The position numbers and the translations under genes were made by a program. This document shows, one piece after another, positions 8,591 through 18,670 of a DNA stretch of 64,000 bases (the first letter of the stretch is position 1; each line of letters begins with the position of its first letter). Source of the DNA: Saccharibacillus sp. O23 (GTDB lineage: Bacteria > Bacillota > Bacilli > Paenibacillales > Paenibacillaceae); NCBI RefSeq assembly GCF_002205895.1, contig NZ_NJDE01000003.1, positions 1 through 64,000 on the forward strand. Direction: 5' to 3'. The notes below the pieces were generated by a model that was given only the letters and a program-made list of their open reading frames with translations, had not been told where the DNA came from and ran no database searches.

Positions 8591-9307
8591 TCAACTCTCG
8601 ATGTTCTCCTCGGCTCCCGAAGCGGGCTTCAACGAATCCGGTTTCGACATATTCAGGTAATCGGCGAAATTCTCTTGCAGATAAGCCGCGTTGATATCTT
8701 CGTGCAGATGATGTTCGACAAGCTCCGCGATTCGCGAAGCGTCTCGGCGAAGCACGCAGTCGAGCAGCAGGCGATGTTCCGCCAGAATCGCTTCGAGCTT
8801 CTCTTTCTTGAGCATGTGCAGTCTCCGGTAACGCGCGTAATGCACGTTCGATTGCTGGATCAGGTCCCATAAGTAGCCTCGTCCGGCCAGCGCGAACAGC
8901 TTTTTGTGAAAAGCGTCGTCCCAATGCAGAAAAGTCTCGTGCGCTTGTTCCTCCCGGATCGCCTCTTCCTGTTTCTCCAGAATCTCTTTCAATTCCAGCG
9001 TTCCCCGGAGCGGAAGAGCGGCGGAACCCGAAGCCAGATTGCCTAAAATGTCTTTCTCCAGCGTGCTGCGCAAATAAATCATCTGTTCGACCGATTCCAG
9101 ATCGATATAGGAAACCAGATTGCCCCGTTTGGGGTAGACGTCGATATATCCTTCGTGCGCCAACTGTTTCAACACGTCTCTCAGCGGCGTGCGCGAGATT
9201 CGGAAACGTTCCGATAGGGCGGTCTCGCTGAGGATGCTGCCCGGCTTCAGTTCCAGATTCAGAATCTCGCTTCGCAACTGGCCCAAAATAGCCGCCTTGC
9301 TGGTCAT
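8591..9307 (-). CDS. GntR family (FadR/FCD subfamily) regulator of the uronate operon
   Basis: A 238-residue regulator with an N-terminal winged helix (about residues 5-70; SETALSERFRISRTPLRDVL) and an all-helical FCD ligand-binding domain (about 85-220), as in UxuR/ExuR-type repressors. The ATG at 9307 was preferred to the in-frame ATG at 9349 because AAAGAGGG precedes it and because 9349 lies within the predicted promoter/operator. It is divergent from uxuA, and TNGT-N2-ACNA palindromes lie in both promoters. It therefore probably represses the uronate operon and itself until a hexuronate or fructuronate-type effector binds. The effector is inferred from the operon, not from the protein. 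Confidence 0.88.
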   Translation of the reverse strand: MTSKAAILGQLRSEILNLELKPGSILSETALSERFRISRTPLRDVLKQLAHEGYIDVYPKRGNLVSYIDLESVEQMIYLRSTLEKDILGNLASGSAALPLRGTLELKEILEKQEEAIREEQAHETFLHWDDAFHKKLFALAGRGYLWDLIQQSNVHYARYRRLHMLKKEKLEAILAEHRLLLDCVLRRDASRIAELVEHHLHEDINAAYLQENFADYLNMSKPDSLKPASGAEENIES

Positions 9308-9339
9308 GCGGTCGCCCTCTTTCGTCGAGTAATTGAGTC

Positions 9340-9349
9340 TAGTATACAA
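9340..9349. promoter_or_regulatory. GntR-type operator at the regulator's own promoter
   Basis: TAGTATACAA matches the FadR-subfamily half-site pattern and overlaps a minus-strand -10 TATACT (9341-9346) of the gntR gene, suggesting autoregulation. Confidence 0.55.
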
Positions 9350-9431
9350 CCTGCGGAATAAAAGAAAAATAAATATTTCGGAAACTCGATAACCGAGTGT
9401 CTTGACCGAATAAAACCTTTAAAATATCCAA

Positions 9432-9460
9432 TTGACAGGAAGAGCCGATCGCAATATGAT
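9432..9460 (+). promoter_or_regulatory. Sigma-A promoter of the uxuA operon
   Basis: Consensus TTGACA (9432-9437) and TATGAT (9455-9460) are separated by 17 nt. The predicted start is near 9467, about 79 nt before uxuA. Confidence 0.85.
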
Positions 9461-9467
9461 AAGGCTG

Positions 9468-9483
9468 TTCTTGTATACAAGAA
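9468..9483. promoter_or_regulatory. Operator at +1 of the uxuA operon
   Basis: TTCTTGTATACAAGAA is a perfect 16-bp palindrome whose centre TTGTATACAA fits the GntR FadR-subfamily consensus. It begins at the predicted transcription start, an ideal place for repression. Confidence 0.75.
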
Positions 9484-9545
9484 AATCGATCTTGCTATGC
9501 AAACAGCCGAAAACAAAGATTTTCGCTGAATAAGGAGGCTGCGTT

Positions 9546-10655
9546 ATGAAGATGACCTGGCGTTGGTACGGCGAAGGCAACGACAATATCACCCTTGATC
9601 AGATTCGCCAAATTCCGGGCATTCACGGAATCGTCTGGTCTTTGCATCACAAAACGGCAGGCGAAACGTGGGAAGCAGAAGAGATTCGCCGAGAAGCCGA
9701 GCTGATCTTGTCCAAAGGATTCTCCGTCGACGTGGTCGAAAGCGTCAACGTGCATGACGATATCAAGATCGGACTGCCGTCTCGCGACCGTTATATCGAG
9801 ATCTACGCGGATACGGTTCGCAAGCTGGCCGCGGTCGGCGTGAAAGTGATCTGCTACAACTTTATGCCCGTTTTCGACTGGACGCGCACCAATCTGTATT
9901 ATCCGCTGCCGGACGGCTCGAACGCCTTGTTTTATGAAAAGGCTTCCATTGCCGCCGATCCGTACGAAATGGCGCAGATGATCATTCGCGGAGGCGGGAA
10001 ATTCACCATTCCGGGCTGGGAACCGGACCGCCTCGCGCGGCTGGACGAACTGTTCGCGGCTTACGCCGACGTCACGGAAGAACGATTATTCGAGAATCTC
10101 GTTTATTTCCTGACGAAGATCGTTCCGGTCTGCGAAGAATGCGGCATCAAAATGGCGATCCATCCGGACGATCCGGCTTGGCCGATCTTCGGCCTGCCTC
10201 GCATCGTTCGCAGCCAAGAGACGATCCGCCGGATTCTGCAAGCGGTCGACAGCCCGTCCAACGGCCTGACGTTCTGCTCGGGATCGCTCGGCACGAATCC
10301 GGCCAACGACCTCCCCGCCATCGTGCGCGAGTTCGCCGACCGTATTCCTTTCGCTCATCTGCGCAATATCCGCGTGTTCGACAACGGCGACTTCGTGGAA
10401 GTCTCGCATAAAACCGGCGACGGAAGCGTCGATCTGACGGAGCTGGTGCGCGCGCTGCACGAGAACGGATTCGACGGGTACGTCCGTCCGGATCACGGAC
10501 GCCATCTGTGGGGCGAAGAAGCTTACTGCCGCCCGGGATACGGGCTGTACGACCGGGCGCTGGGCGCCATGTATCTGCAAGGAGTCTGGGACGGATTGGA
10601 GAACGCCCGGATCGCGGGATCGCAAGGAGGCGGGATCGTTGCTGGAACTGAATGA
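9546..10655 (+). CDS. uxuA: Mannonate dehydratase
   Basis: A 369-residue TIM-barrel enzyme that dehydrates D-mannonate to 2-keto-3-deoxy-D-gluconate in the cytoplasm, the step after fructuronate reduction in glucuronate breakdown. The N-terminus MKMTWRWYGEGND, the central WSLHHKTAGETWE and the metal-site neighbourhood (GIKMAIHPDDPAWP, and VRPDHGRHLWGE near the C-terminus) are typical of UxuA, and the length is usual. A TAAGGAGG site lies 8 nt before the ATG. It is the first gene of the operon, and its end overlaps uxuB by 17 nt. Confidence 0.95.
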   Translation: MKMTWRWYGEGNDNITLDQIRQIPGIHGIVWSLHHKTAGETWEAEEIRREAELILSKGFSVDVVESVNVHDDIKIGLPSRDRYIEIYADTVRKLAAVGVKVICYNFMPVFDWTRTNLYYPLPDGSNALFYEKASIAADPYEMAQMIIRGGGKFTIPGWEPDRLARLDELFAAYADVTEERLFENLVYFLTKIVPVCEECGIKMAIHPDDPAWPIFGLPRIVRSQETIRRILQAVDSPSNGLTFCSGSLGTNPANDLPAIVREFADRIPFAHLRNIRVFDNGDFVEVSHKTGDGSVDLTELVRALHENGFDGYVRPDHGRHLWGEEAYCRPGYGLYDRALGAMYLQGVWDGLENARIAGSQGGGIVAGTE

Positions 10656-12288
10656 ACGCGGACTGCTGAACGTCGAAGCTTGGGAAGCGGCCGGCATCGA
10701 ACTGCCGCGCTTCGACCGGCGCGCGGCGGCCGAGCATACGCTGGACCATCCGCGCTGGGTCCATTTCGGCGCGGGCAACATCTTCCGCAGCCTGATCGCC
10801 AAAGCGCAGCAGAAGCTGCTGAACGAAGGGCTGACCGACACGGGCATCATCGCGGCCGGCACTCCCGATTCGGAGACGATCGATCTGGTCTATCGGCCGC
10901 ACGACAATCTGACGCTGCTCGTGGAGATGGGCGCGGACGGCAAGCTGCGCAAAGAAGTGCTCGGCAGCGTCGCCGAAGCGCTCTGCGCCGATCCTTTCCG
11001 CACCGACGACTACGTCCGGCTCGTGCGCGCGTTCGAGAATCCGAGCCTTCAGATCGTGTCGTTTACGGTAACGGAGAAAGGCTACGCTCTGACGGAAGCG
11101 GGCGGCGGATTCACCGAAGAAGCGATGCGCGACTTCGAAGCCGGACCGAACCGCGCCGAGCAGGTCATGGCCGTCGCCGCCGCGCTGGTGTACCGCCGTT
11201 ATCTCAAAGGCGCTTATCCGCTGGCTTTCGTCAGTCTGGACAACTGCCCGCATAACGGGGACGTGCTGCGCGAAAGCATCTTGACCGTCGCCCGGGAATG
11301 GGCGGCGCGGGGCCATGCGCAAGAAGGCTTCGTGCGGTATCTCGAAGAACGCCGCAAAGTGTCGTTTCCGTTGACGATGATCGACAAGATCACGCCTCGG
11401 CCTTCGGCGCTGATCCGGGAAGAACTAAGCCGGGACGGACTGGTCGGTTTGGAAGAGAAAACGTCTTCCCGCCATACGTATTCGGCTCCGTTCGTGAACG
11501 CGGAAGCGGCCGAATATCTGGTCATCGAAGACCGTTTCCCGGCGGGACGCCCGCCGCTCGAAGCGGCCGGCATCCTGTTCGCCGATCGGGAAACGGTCAA
11601 CCGCACGGACACCATGAAAGTCACCGCCTGTCTCAATCCGCTCCATACGGCGCTGGCCGTGACGGGCTGCCTGCTCGGGTACGCCTTGATCGCCGACGAG
11701 ATGCGCGATCCGCTGCTGCGCGAACTGGCCCGGCGGATCGGCGAAGACGAAGGGCTGCCGGTCGTGGTCGATCCCGGCATCTTGTCGCCGGCGAAATTCT
11801 TGGACGAGGTGCTGAACGAACGGCTGCCGAATCCGTTTATCCCGGATACGCCGCAGCGCATCGCGTCGGATACCTCCAAGAAAGTCGGTATCCGCTTCGG
11901 CGGGACGATCCGCGCTTATACCGAGCGCGAAGATCTGGACGCGGCGTCGCTGACCGCCGTTCCGCTGGCCATTGCCGCTTGGTGCCGTTACCTGCTCGGC
12001 ACCGACGACGAAGGCCGCTCTTTCGAGCCGAGCCCGGACCCGATGCTCGGGGAACTGCAAGAGCGGCTCGGGCATACCGTTCCCGGCCCGGACGGCCGTG
12101 CTTACCCGGACGTCCGCCGGATTCTGGCGGACGATAAGCTGTTCGGCGTCGACTTGTACGCCGCCGGGCTGGGCCCCAAGATCGAGCGGATGTTCCGCGA
12201 GATGCTGGGCGGCTCCGGCGCTGTGCGCCGGACGCTGGAGCGCGAATTGGGATTTACGCCGAAAGGAGCGAACGACCCTGATGAATAA
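10639..12288 (+). CDS. uxuB: Fructuronate reductase (mannitol dehydrogenase family)
   Basis: A 549-residue member of the polyol-specific long-chain dehydrogenase family. The N-terminal Rossmann motif [13 protein letters not shown] binds NAD(H); [12 protein letters not shown] and [11 protein letters not shown] carry the family's substrate and catalytic-lysine motifs. It should reduce D-fructuronate to D-mannonate, feeding UxuA. The start is TTG at 10639, chosen because AAGGAGG lies 8 nt upstream; it overlaps the end of uxuA, suggesting translational coupling. Its stop overlaps the aguA start (ATGAATAA). Mannitol or arabitol dehydrogenase activity is an alternative from sequence alone, but the operon makes fructuronate much more likely. 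Confidence 0.9.
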   Translation: MLELNERGLLNVEAWEAAGIELPRFDRRAAAEHTLDHPRWVHFGAGNIFRSLIAKAQQKLLNEGLTDTGIIAAGTPDSETIDLVYRPHDNLTLLVEMGADGKLRKEVLGSVAEALCADPFRTDDYVRLVRAFENPSLQIVSFTVTEKGYALTEAGGGFTEEAMRDFEAGPNRAEQVMAVAAALVYRRYLKGAYPLAFVSLDNCPHNGDVLRESILTVAREWAARGHAQEGFVRYLEERRKVSFPLTMIDKITPRPSALIREELSRDGLVGLEEKTSSRHTYSAPFVNAEAAEYLVIEDRFPAGRPPLEAAGILFADRETVNRTDTMKVTACLNPLHTALAVTGCLLGYALIADEMRDPLLRELARRIGEDEGLPVVVDPGILSPAKFLDEVLNERLPNPFIPDTPQRIASDTSKKVGIRFGGTIRAYTEREDLDAASLTAVPLAIAAWCRYLLGTDDEGRSFEPSPDPMLGELQERLGHTVPGPDGRAYPDVRRILADDKLFGVDLYAAGLGPKIERMFREMLGGSGAVRRTLERELGFTPKGANDPDE

Positions 12289-14377
12289 GAACTCGAGAGG
12301 TTATCGGGCTTGGCTGCCCGCCGAACGGTGGACGGACAAGAGCCGCATCGAAGCTTGGAGCCCCCTGCTCGGCCGGATCGCCGCCGGCATGGAACTTCGC
12401 CCGGACGAAACCGGCGGTCCCGGAGCGTCCGCGCTTCGCGAATTGGTCGGCGGCATCGGAACGCTGACCGGACTGACGCCGGAGACGAGCCTGCAGGCCG
12501 GCCCGCCGGTCGTACTGCTCGGCTCGCTTGCGGCGGCGCGGCGCGCGCTGAACGAGCAGGCCGCGCTTCCTTCGGCCGAAGAAGCGTACGCGGTACGCGT
12601 CGGCCGTGACGGTTCGGACGACTCGTCCGGCGAAGGCTGGTACGCCGTGCTGCGCGGCGGCTCGGAGTGCGGTCTGCTGCAAGCCGTTTTCGCTTTCCTC
12701 CGGCTGCTGGGTACCGCGACGGGCGGGCCGAGCGAGCTGGAGATCGTCGAATCGCCGCGCAACCGGCTGCGCATGATCGACCAGTGGGATAATATGGACG
12801 GCAGCGTGGAACGCGGGTATTCCGGCGATTCGATCTTCTACCGGAATAACCGGATTCTGCTCGAATCGCCGCGCATCGCCGATTACGCCAGACTGCTCGG
12901 TTCGGTCGGCATCAACGCGATCTGCATCAACAACGTCAACGTGCACCGCGAAGAAACCAAGCTGATCACCGCTTCGCTGCTGCCCGACGTATCGCGCCTG
13001 ACGAAGATCTTCGCCGATTACGGCATCAAGCTGTTCTTGAGCGCGAACTACGCCGCGCCGATCGAACTCGGCGAGCTCGAGACCGCCGATCCGCTGGACG
13101 AAGACGTGCGGCGCTGGTGGTCGCGCAAAGCGGAAGAAATCTACGCGGCCGTGCCGGACTTCGGCGGTTTCGTGGTCAAAGCCGACTCCGAAAACCGCCC
13201 CGGTCCGTTCACCTACGGACGCGATCATGCCGACGGCGCCAACATGCTCGCCGACGCGCTCGCGCCGTTCGGCGGCCTGGTGCTGTGGCGCTGCTTCGTC
13301 TACGACTGCCATCAAGACTGGCGCGACCGTTCCACCGACCGGGCGCGCGCCGCTTACGACCACTTCAAACCGCTGGACGGCCGTTTCCGGGAAAACGTGG
13401 TGCTTCAGATCAAGAACGGTCCGATGGATTTCCAAGTCCGCGAACCGGTCTCGCCGCTGCTCGGCGCGATGCCGAACACCAATCAGATGATGGAATTCCA
13501 GATCGCCCAAGAATACACCGGGCAGCAGCGGGACGTCTGCTTCCTCGTTCCCCAATGGAAAACGTATCTGGACTTCGATACTTGCCTGAACGGACCCGGC
13601 ACTACCGTGAAACGGATCGCCGCGGGCGAAGTGCATCCGTTCGCGCACAGCGGCCTCGCCGCCGTCTCGAATATCGGAGACGACGACAACTGGACCGGCC
13701 ATCATCTGGCGCAGGCCAATCTGTTCGGCTTCGGCCGTCTGGCATGGAATCCGGAACTGAGCGCGGAGAGCATCGCCGAAGAATGGAGCGCGCTGACCTT
13801 CGGCGCCGGCACGAAGGCGGCCGCGTTCGTCGAAGAACTGCTGATGGCTTCGTGGCCGACGTACGAAAGCTACACCGCGCCGCTCAGCGTGGGTTGGATG
13901 GTCCAGCCGCATTATCATTATGCCGTCGACGTCGACGGATACGAATACTCCAAGTGGGGTACATACCATTTCGCGGATCGCGACGGCGTCGGCGTCGATC
14001 GCACGATCGGCACGGGTACCGGCTATGTCGGCCAATACGCGCCGGAGAACCAAGCGCTCTACGGCTCGCTCGACTCGTGTCCGGACGAACTGCTGCTGTT
14101 CTTCCACCACGTGCCGTATACGCATCGATTGAAGTCCGGCAAGACGGTCATCCAATATATCTACGACAGCCGCTTCGAAGGCGCGTCGAAGGTCGAAGCT
14201 TGGCTCGAACGCTGGCAAGAGCTTGAAAGCGGCGTCGATCCGGAACGTTTCTCCCATGTGCTTCGCAGATTGGAGATGCAAGCCGAGAACGCCCGTCAGT
14301 GGCGGGACGTCGTAAACACTTACTTTTACCGCAAATCGGGTATTCCCGACGAACAAGGACGACAGATCTACGCTTGA
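12281..14377 (+). CDS. aguA: Alpha-glucuronidase, GH67
   Basis: A 698-residue enzyme that removes 4-O-methyl-glucuronic acid from the non-reducing end of aldouronates. The three catalytic acids known in the Geobacillus stearothermophilus enzyme (E285, D364, E392) are found here as E304 (VKADSEN), D383 (NGPMDFQ) and E411 (AQEYTG) with identical spacing of 79 and 28 residues. An N-terminal beta domain, a TIM barrel and a helical C-terminal domain fill the usual length. No signal peptide is seen, so it acts in the cytoplasm on imported oligosaccharides. The start is ATG 12281, with GAAAGGAG 11 nt upstream, overlapping uxuB by 8 nt. Confidence 0.96.
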   Translation: MNKNSRGYRAWLPAERWTDKSRIEAWSPLLGRIAAGMELRPDETGGPGASALRELVGGIGTLTGLTPETSLQAGPPVVLLGSLAAARRALNEQAALPSAEEAYAVRVGRDGSDDSSGEGWYAVLRGGSECGLLQAVFAFLRLLGTATGGPSELEIVESPRNRLRMIDQWDNMDGSVERGYSGDSIFYRNNRILLESPRIADYARLLGSVGINAICINNVNVHREETKLITASLLPDVSRLTKIFADYGIKLFLSANYAAPIELGELETADPLDEDVRRWWSRKAEEIYAAVPDFGGFVVKADSENRPGPFTYGRDHADGANMLADALAPFGGLVLWRCFVYDCHQDWRDRSTDRARAAYDHFKPLDGRFRENVVLQIKNGPMDFQVREPVSPLLGAMPNTNQMMEFQIAQEYTGQQRDVCFLVPQWKTYLDFDTCLNGPGTTVKRIAAGEVHPFAHSGLAAVSNIGDDDNWTGHHLAQANLFGFGRLAWNPELSAESIAEEWSALTFGAGTKAAAFVEELLMASWPTYESYTAPLSVGWMVQPHYHYAVDVDGYEYSKWGTYHFADRDGVGVDRTIGTGTGYVGQYAPENQALYGSLDSCPDELLLFFHHVPYTHRLKSGKTVIQYIYDSRFEGASKVEAWLERWQELESGVDPERFSHVLRRLEMQAENARQWRDVVNTYFYRKSGIPDEQGRQIYA

Positions 14378-14414
14378 TTCCGCAACCATTTTGCACGTCG
14401 AGGAGGACGATCGG

Positions 14415-16586
14415 ATGGGCAATATCACGGAGAATACGGAGAAAATCGCGAGTTACAAAGAAAGGGCCAAGCAGCTGGTCGCGCAGATGACGCTCAAAGA
14501 GAAGATTCATCAGATGGTGCATTCCGCCCCGGCCATCGAGCGGCTGAACGTCAAATCCTACAATTGGTGGAACGAAGGACTGCACGGCGTGGCGCGGGCC
14601 GGCACGGCGACCGTGTTCCCGCAGGCGATCGGCCTCGCGGCGACGTTCGACGAAGAACTGCTGGAAGAAGTGGCGGACGCCATCTCGACGGAGACCCGTT
14701 CGAAGTTCAATATGCAGCAGCGCTTCGGCGACACGGACATCTACAAAGGGCTGACGCTCTGGGCGCCGAATGTCAACATTTTCCGCGATCCCCGTTGGGG
14801 CCGCGGGCACGAGACGTACGGCGAAGATCCGCATCTGACGTCCCGCTTGGCCGTTCGCTTTATCCGCGGCCTGCAGGGCGACGACGAGAACTATCTCAAA
14901 ACGGCGGCCTGCGCCAAACATTTCGCCGTCCACTCCGGTCCCGAAGATATCAGGCACAGCTTCAACGCCGTCGTCTCGGACAAAGACCTGCGCGAGACTT
15001 ATCTGCCGGCTTTCCAAGCCTGCGTGGAAGAAGCGAAAGTCGAAGCGGTCATGGGCGCTTACAACCGAACCAACGACGAACCCTGCTGCGGCAGCGAACT
15101 GCTGCTGAAGCAGATTCTTCGCGGCGAATGGGCCTTCGACGGCCATGTCGTCTCCGACTGTTGGGCGATTCGCGATTTCCACCTGCATCACAAAGTCACG
15201 GCGAACGAAGTCGAATCCGTGGCGCTGGCCGTCAATAACGGCTGCGACCTCAACTGCGGCAGTCTCTTCTTGTTCCTTCAAGACGCGGTCGCGCAAGGAC
15301 TGGTCGCCGAAGAACAGATCGATACGGCGGTTACCCGCCTGTTCACCACCCGCATGAAGCTCGGCTTATTCGACGAGCCGGCCGACGTGCCGTTCTCTTC
15401 GATCGGCTATGCGGAGACCGATTCTCCGGCCATGAAGCAGCTTAACCTCAGAGCTTCGCGCGATTCGCTGGTGCTGCTCAAGAACGAAGGCCTGCTGCCG
15501 CTCGACAAGAGCAAGCTGAAGACCGTCGGCGTGATCGGACCGAACGCCAACAACCGCCGCGCGCTGGTCGGCAACTACGAAGGAACGGCATCCCGCTACG
15601 TCACGCCGCTGGAAGGCCTGCAGGATTACTTGGGCGACGACGTGCGCGTGCTGTATTCCGAAGGCTGCCATCTGTTCCGAGAAAAAGTCGGCGGACTCGG
15701 CGAAGCGGGCGATCGGCTCGCCGAAGCCAAAGGCGTCTGCGCCGAAAGCGACCTGATCGTCGTCTGCCTCGGTCTGGACTCCGGTCTGGAAGGCGAAGAA
15801 GGCGATCAAGGAAACGCGTTCGGCAGCGGCGACAAGCCGAACCTCGAACTGCCGGGACAGCAGGAAGAACTGCTGCGCATCGCTCGCGAGAGCGGCAAGC
15901 CGGTCGTGCTGGTGCTGCTCGCGGGCAGCGCGCTCGCCGTCAACTACGCCGACGAGCATATTCCGGCGATCGTGCAGGCTTGGTATCCGGGCGCGCAGGG
16001 CGGCCGGGCGATCGCCGAGCTGCTGTTCGGCGAGTTCTCGCCGTCGGCCAAGCTTCCGGTCACTTTCTATCGCACGAGCGAAGAACTGCCGGCGTTCACG
16101 GACTATTCGATGGAAGGCCGCACTTACCGTTATATGCGCCAAGAAGCGCTGTATCCGTTCGGCTACGGCTTGACTTACGGCGGCATCGAGATCGAATCCG
16201 CCGAATTGAGCGCCGCCATCGTCGGCGAAGAAAGCATCCGAGCTTCGGTCCGTCTGGTCAACAACGGCAGGATCGCCGCGGCCGAAGTGGTGCAGGCTTA
16301 CGTCCGGTCCGAACAAGAAGGCGCGCCGAACGCCCAGCTCAAAGCGTTCCGCAAAGTGCATCTGGAACCCGGCGCTTCCGCCGAAGTCGAATTGACGCTT
16401 CCGCTCGGAGCGTTCGCGCTCTATGCCGAAGACGGAACCGCCTCGATCGCCGAAGGCGACTACACCGTATCCCTCGGCTTCAGCCAACCGGACGCGCGAA
16501 GCGTCGCGTTGACCGGGCAAACGCCGAAGTCTTTCGTTCTCAGAGCCTCCGCCGCTCCGATCGCGGCAGCCCGACCTCGTTCCTGA
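14415..16586 (+). CDS. GH3 beta-xylosidase
   Basis: A 723-residue glycoside hydrolase family 3 enzyme: (beta/alpha)8 barrel, alpha/beta sandwich, then a fibronectin-III-like C-terminal domain. The nucleophile is D248 in VVSDCWAIRD; the Cys following it is common in xylosidase members of the family. No signal peptide is present, so it probably releases xylose from intracellular xylo-oligosaccharides after AguA has trimmed the uronate. The ATG at 14415 follows GAGGAGG by 8 nt; an upstream in-frame TTG lacks a site. A beta-glucosidase activity cannot be excluded, but the operon context argues for xylosidase. Confidence 0.88.
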   Translation: MGNITENTEKIASYKERAKQLVAQMTLKEKIHQMVHSAPAIERLNVKSYNWWNEGLHGVARAGTATVFPQAIGLAATFDEELLEEVADAISTETRSKFNMQQRFGDTDIYKGLTLWAPNVNIFRDPRWGRGHETYGEDPHLTSRLAVRFIRGLQGDDENYLKTAACAKHFAVHSGPEDIRHSFNAVVSDKDLRETYLPAFQACVEEAKVEAVMGAYNRTNDEPCCGSELLLKQILRGEWAFDGHVVSDCWAIRDFHLHHKVTANEVESVALAVNNGCDLNCGSLFLFLQDAVAQGLVAEEQIDTAVTRLFTTRMKLGLFDEPADVPFSSIGYAETDSPAMKQLNLRASRDSLVLLKNEGLLPLDKSKLKTVGVIGPNANNRRALVGNYEGTASRYVTPLEGLQDYLGDDVRVLYSEGCHLFREKVGGLGEAGDRLAEAKGVCAESDLIVVCLGLDSGLEGEEGDQGNAFGSGDKPNLELPGQQEELLRIARESGKPVVLVLLAGSALAVNYADEHIPAIVQAWYPGAQGGRAIAELLFGEFSPSAKLPVTFYRTSEELPAFTDYSMEGRTYRYMRQEALYPFGYGLTYGGIEIESAELSAAIVGEESIRASVRLVNNGRIAAAEVVQAYVRSEQEGAPNAQLKAFRKVHLEPGASAEVELTLPLGAFALYAEDGTASIAEGDYTVSLGFSQPDARSVALTGQTPKSFVLRASAAPIAAARPRS

Positions 16587-16596
16587 TTCCGATTTC

Positions 16597-16625
16597 AGTC
16601 AAGCGATACTGCGTATCGCTTGACT
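16597..16625 (+). other. Stem-loop between xylosidase and transporter genes
   Basis: A perfect 12-bp stem (16597-16608 with 16614-16625, loop CTGCG) is not followed by a run of T. It is more likely an mRNA stabiliser or processing point than a terminator, and could set different mRNA levels for the enzyme and transporter halves of the operon. Confidence 0.5.
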
Positions 16626-16721
16626 TCGCTTTCATAACTGGGTAATCCGCTGCGAAAAGTATAGTTAATCGTTTTTTGTCTACGATTTCCACTTTTTCTC
16701 AATAGGAGGCGATCTATCCAT

Positions 16722-17669
16722 ATGGGGATCTTGACCCGCAAGCAAGTCCGCGTTCGGCAAACCGAGCAGGAGTCGTTGATGCGCCACGTCCGCAAAGAAT
16801 GGGTGCTCTATTCGTTCCTGATTCTGCCCGTGCTCTACTTCCTCATCTTCAAGTATGCGCCGATGCTCGGCAACATCATCGCTTTTCGCAAATACCGGGG
16901 CGGTCCGAATTTTCTCGGCACCGAATGGGTAGGCCTCAAATATTTCGAGATGTTCCTCAAAGACCCGACCTTCTGGCGGGCGTTCCGCAACAATCTGCTG
17001 CTCAGCGTCTTCTACCTGCTTGTCCGTTTCCCGTTGACGCTGATCTTCGCGCTGCTGATCAACGAGCTGAAGAATATCGGGATCAAAAAGTTCGTGCAGA
17101 CGGTCTCCTACCTGCCGCACTTCATCTCGACGGTCATCGTGGCGGGCATGGTCAAAGAACTGCTGTCGCTCAACGGACCGATCAACGGCCTGCTTCAACA
17201 ATTGGGCTTGCCCAAACTGGCCTTTATCTCGCTGCCGGAATGGTTCCCGACGATCTACATATCCTCCGGCATCTGGCAGGCGCTCGGCTGGGGCACCATC
17301 TTGTATCTGGCCGCGATGACCACCATCAATACGGAGCTGTACGAAGCGGCCCGCATCGACGGCGCGAACCGGCTCAAGTTGGCTTGGCACGTGACGATTC
17401 CGGGCATCCTGCCGACGATCATGACGCTGCTTATTCTCGATATCGGCAGCATTCTGGGCTCCAATTTCGAGAAAATCCTCCTGCTGTACAATCCGCTCAC
17501 CTACGAGACCGCGGACGTCATCTCCACTTACGTTTACCGGATCGGGATCAGCGGAGGCAGCTTCAGTTACGCGACCGCCGTGGGACTGTTCGAAGGCATT
17601 ATCGGCCTGATCCTCGTCACGACGGCCAATTACGTCTCTCGCCGAACCACCAAAACCAGCCTTTGGTAG
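16722..17669 (+). CDS. Sugar ABC transporter permease, LplB type
   Basis: A 315-residue integral membrane protein with six predicted helices and the permease EAA loop (YEAARIDGANRLKLAWHVTIPGI region, about residues 205-228) that contacts the ATPase. The charged N-terminus before the first helix is typical of LplB. It forms the import channel with the next gene. An AGGAGG site lies about 10 nt before the ATG. No ATPase gene is in the cluster; as in most Gram-positive carbohydrate systems a shared MsmX-type ATPase is presumably used. Confidence 0.92.
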   Translation: MGILTRKQVRVRQTEQESLMRHVRKEWVLYSFLILPVLYFLIFKYAPMLGNIIAFRKYRGGPNFLGTEWVGLKYFEMFLKDPTFWRAFRNNLLLSVFYLLVRFPLTLIFALLINELKNIGIKKFVQTVSYLPHFISTVIVAGMVKELLSLNGPINGLLQQLGLPKLAFISLPEWFPTIYISSGIWQALGWGTILYLAAMTTINTELYEAARIDGANRLKLAWHVTIPGILPTIMTLLILDIGSILGSNFEKILLLYNPLTYETADVISTYVYRIGISGGSFSYATAVGLFEGIIGLILVTTANYVSRRTTKTSLW

Positions 17670-17684
17670 AAAGGAGCCTTCGTC

Positions 17685-18557
17685 ATGGACAATTCCTTAT
17701 CGTACCGGATCTTCCGGGTGTTCAACGCCGTCGTCATGCTGCTGGTCGTCCTGTTCACGCTGTATCCGTTCTTGTATCTGGTCGCCCAATCCTTCAGTTC
17801 GGAAGAAGCCATCTACGCCGGCAAAGTCAGCATCTTCCCGGTCGACTTCACCGCGGCTACCTATAAGCTGATCTTGGGCAAACCGGACTTCTATCTCTAC
17901 TACTGGAACACGATCCTGTATTCCGCGCTCGGCACGTTCATCGCCGTCATGGGCACCGCGATACTGGCTTATCCGTTATCCAAAGACAAACTGCGGCTGA
18001 ACAAATTTTTCATTCCTTTCGTGCTGTTTACCATGTATTTCAGCGGCGGACTGATCCCGAACTTCATTCTGATCTCCAAAACGCTGCATATGCGCGATAC
18101 GATGTGGGCGATCATCATCCCCGGCGCGATCAGCGCGTTCAACGTCATTTTGATGAAAACGTTCTTCGCTTCGATTCCGAACGAAGTCGAAGAAGCCGCG
18201 AAAGTCGACGGGCTCGGCGGGTACCGCATCTTCCTGCGCATCGTGCTGCCGCTGTCCAAACCGATCCTCGCCACGATGACCCTGTTCTGCATCGTCGGCA
18301 TCTGGAACAACTGGTTCGGTCCGGCGCTGTTCCTGCAATCCAAAGAAAAATGGCCGGTCGCGCTGTATCTCAGACAGATCATCGACAGCACGGTCAGCAC
18401 GGCGGAAGTCGGCGCGAGCGCCGAATCGACCACGCAGATCGCCGCGACCATCAAGTCCGCCGCCATGGTGCTCACTTCCCTGCCGATCATCTGCATCTAT
18501 CCGTTCGTGCAGAAATATTTCGTTCAAGGCATGATGATCGGCTCGGTCAAAGGTTGA
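17685..18557 (+). CDS. Sugar ABC transporter permease, YtcP type
   Basis: A 290-residue second permease of the same carbohydrate importer, with six helices and an EAA loop (VEEAAKVDGLGGYRIFLRIVLPL, about residues 166-188). Paired LplB/YtcP permeases serve aldouronate, rhamnogalacturonan or similar oligosaccharide uptake. It starts 15 nt after the previous stop with AAAGGAG. Confidence 0.92.
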   Translation: MDNSLSYRIFRVFNAVVMLLVVLFTLYPFLYLVAQSFSSEEAIYAGKVSIFPVDFTAATYKLILGKPDFYLYYWNTILYSALGTFIAVMGTAILAYPLSKDKLRLNKFFIPFVLFTMYFSGGLIPNFILISKTLHMRDTMWAIIIPGAISAFNVILMKTFFASIPNEVEEAAKVDGLGGYRIFLRIVLPLSKPILATMTLFCIVGIWNNWFGPALFLQSKEKWPVALYLRQIIDSTVSTAEVGASAESTTQIAATIKSAAMVLTSLPIICIYPFVQKYFVQGMMIGSVKG

Positions 18558-18601
18558 CGAACCGCGCAATTCGTAAAGATAGAGCCGGAGACTCAAGCCC
18601 G

Positions 18602-18628
18602 AAAGCGGCCGATGCCGCTGTCCGCTTT
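18602..18628 (+). other. Intergenic hairpin before the solute-binding protein
   Basis: Arms AAAGCGG (18602-18608) and CCGCTTT (18622-18628) form a modest stem followed by a mixed pyrimidine stretch. Such hairpins between permease and binding-protein genes often protect or separate transcripts; this role is inferred. Confidence 0.4.
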
Positions 18629-18670
18629 TCTCCGTTTCTATAAAGCCAAACCAATACACGGGAGGTCTTT

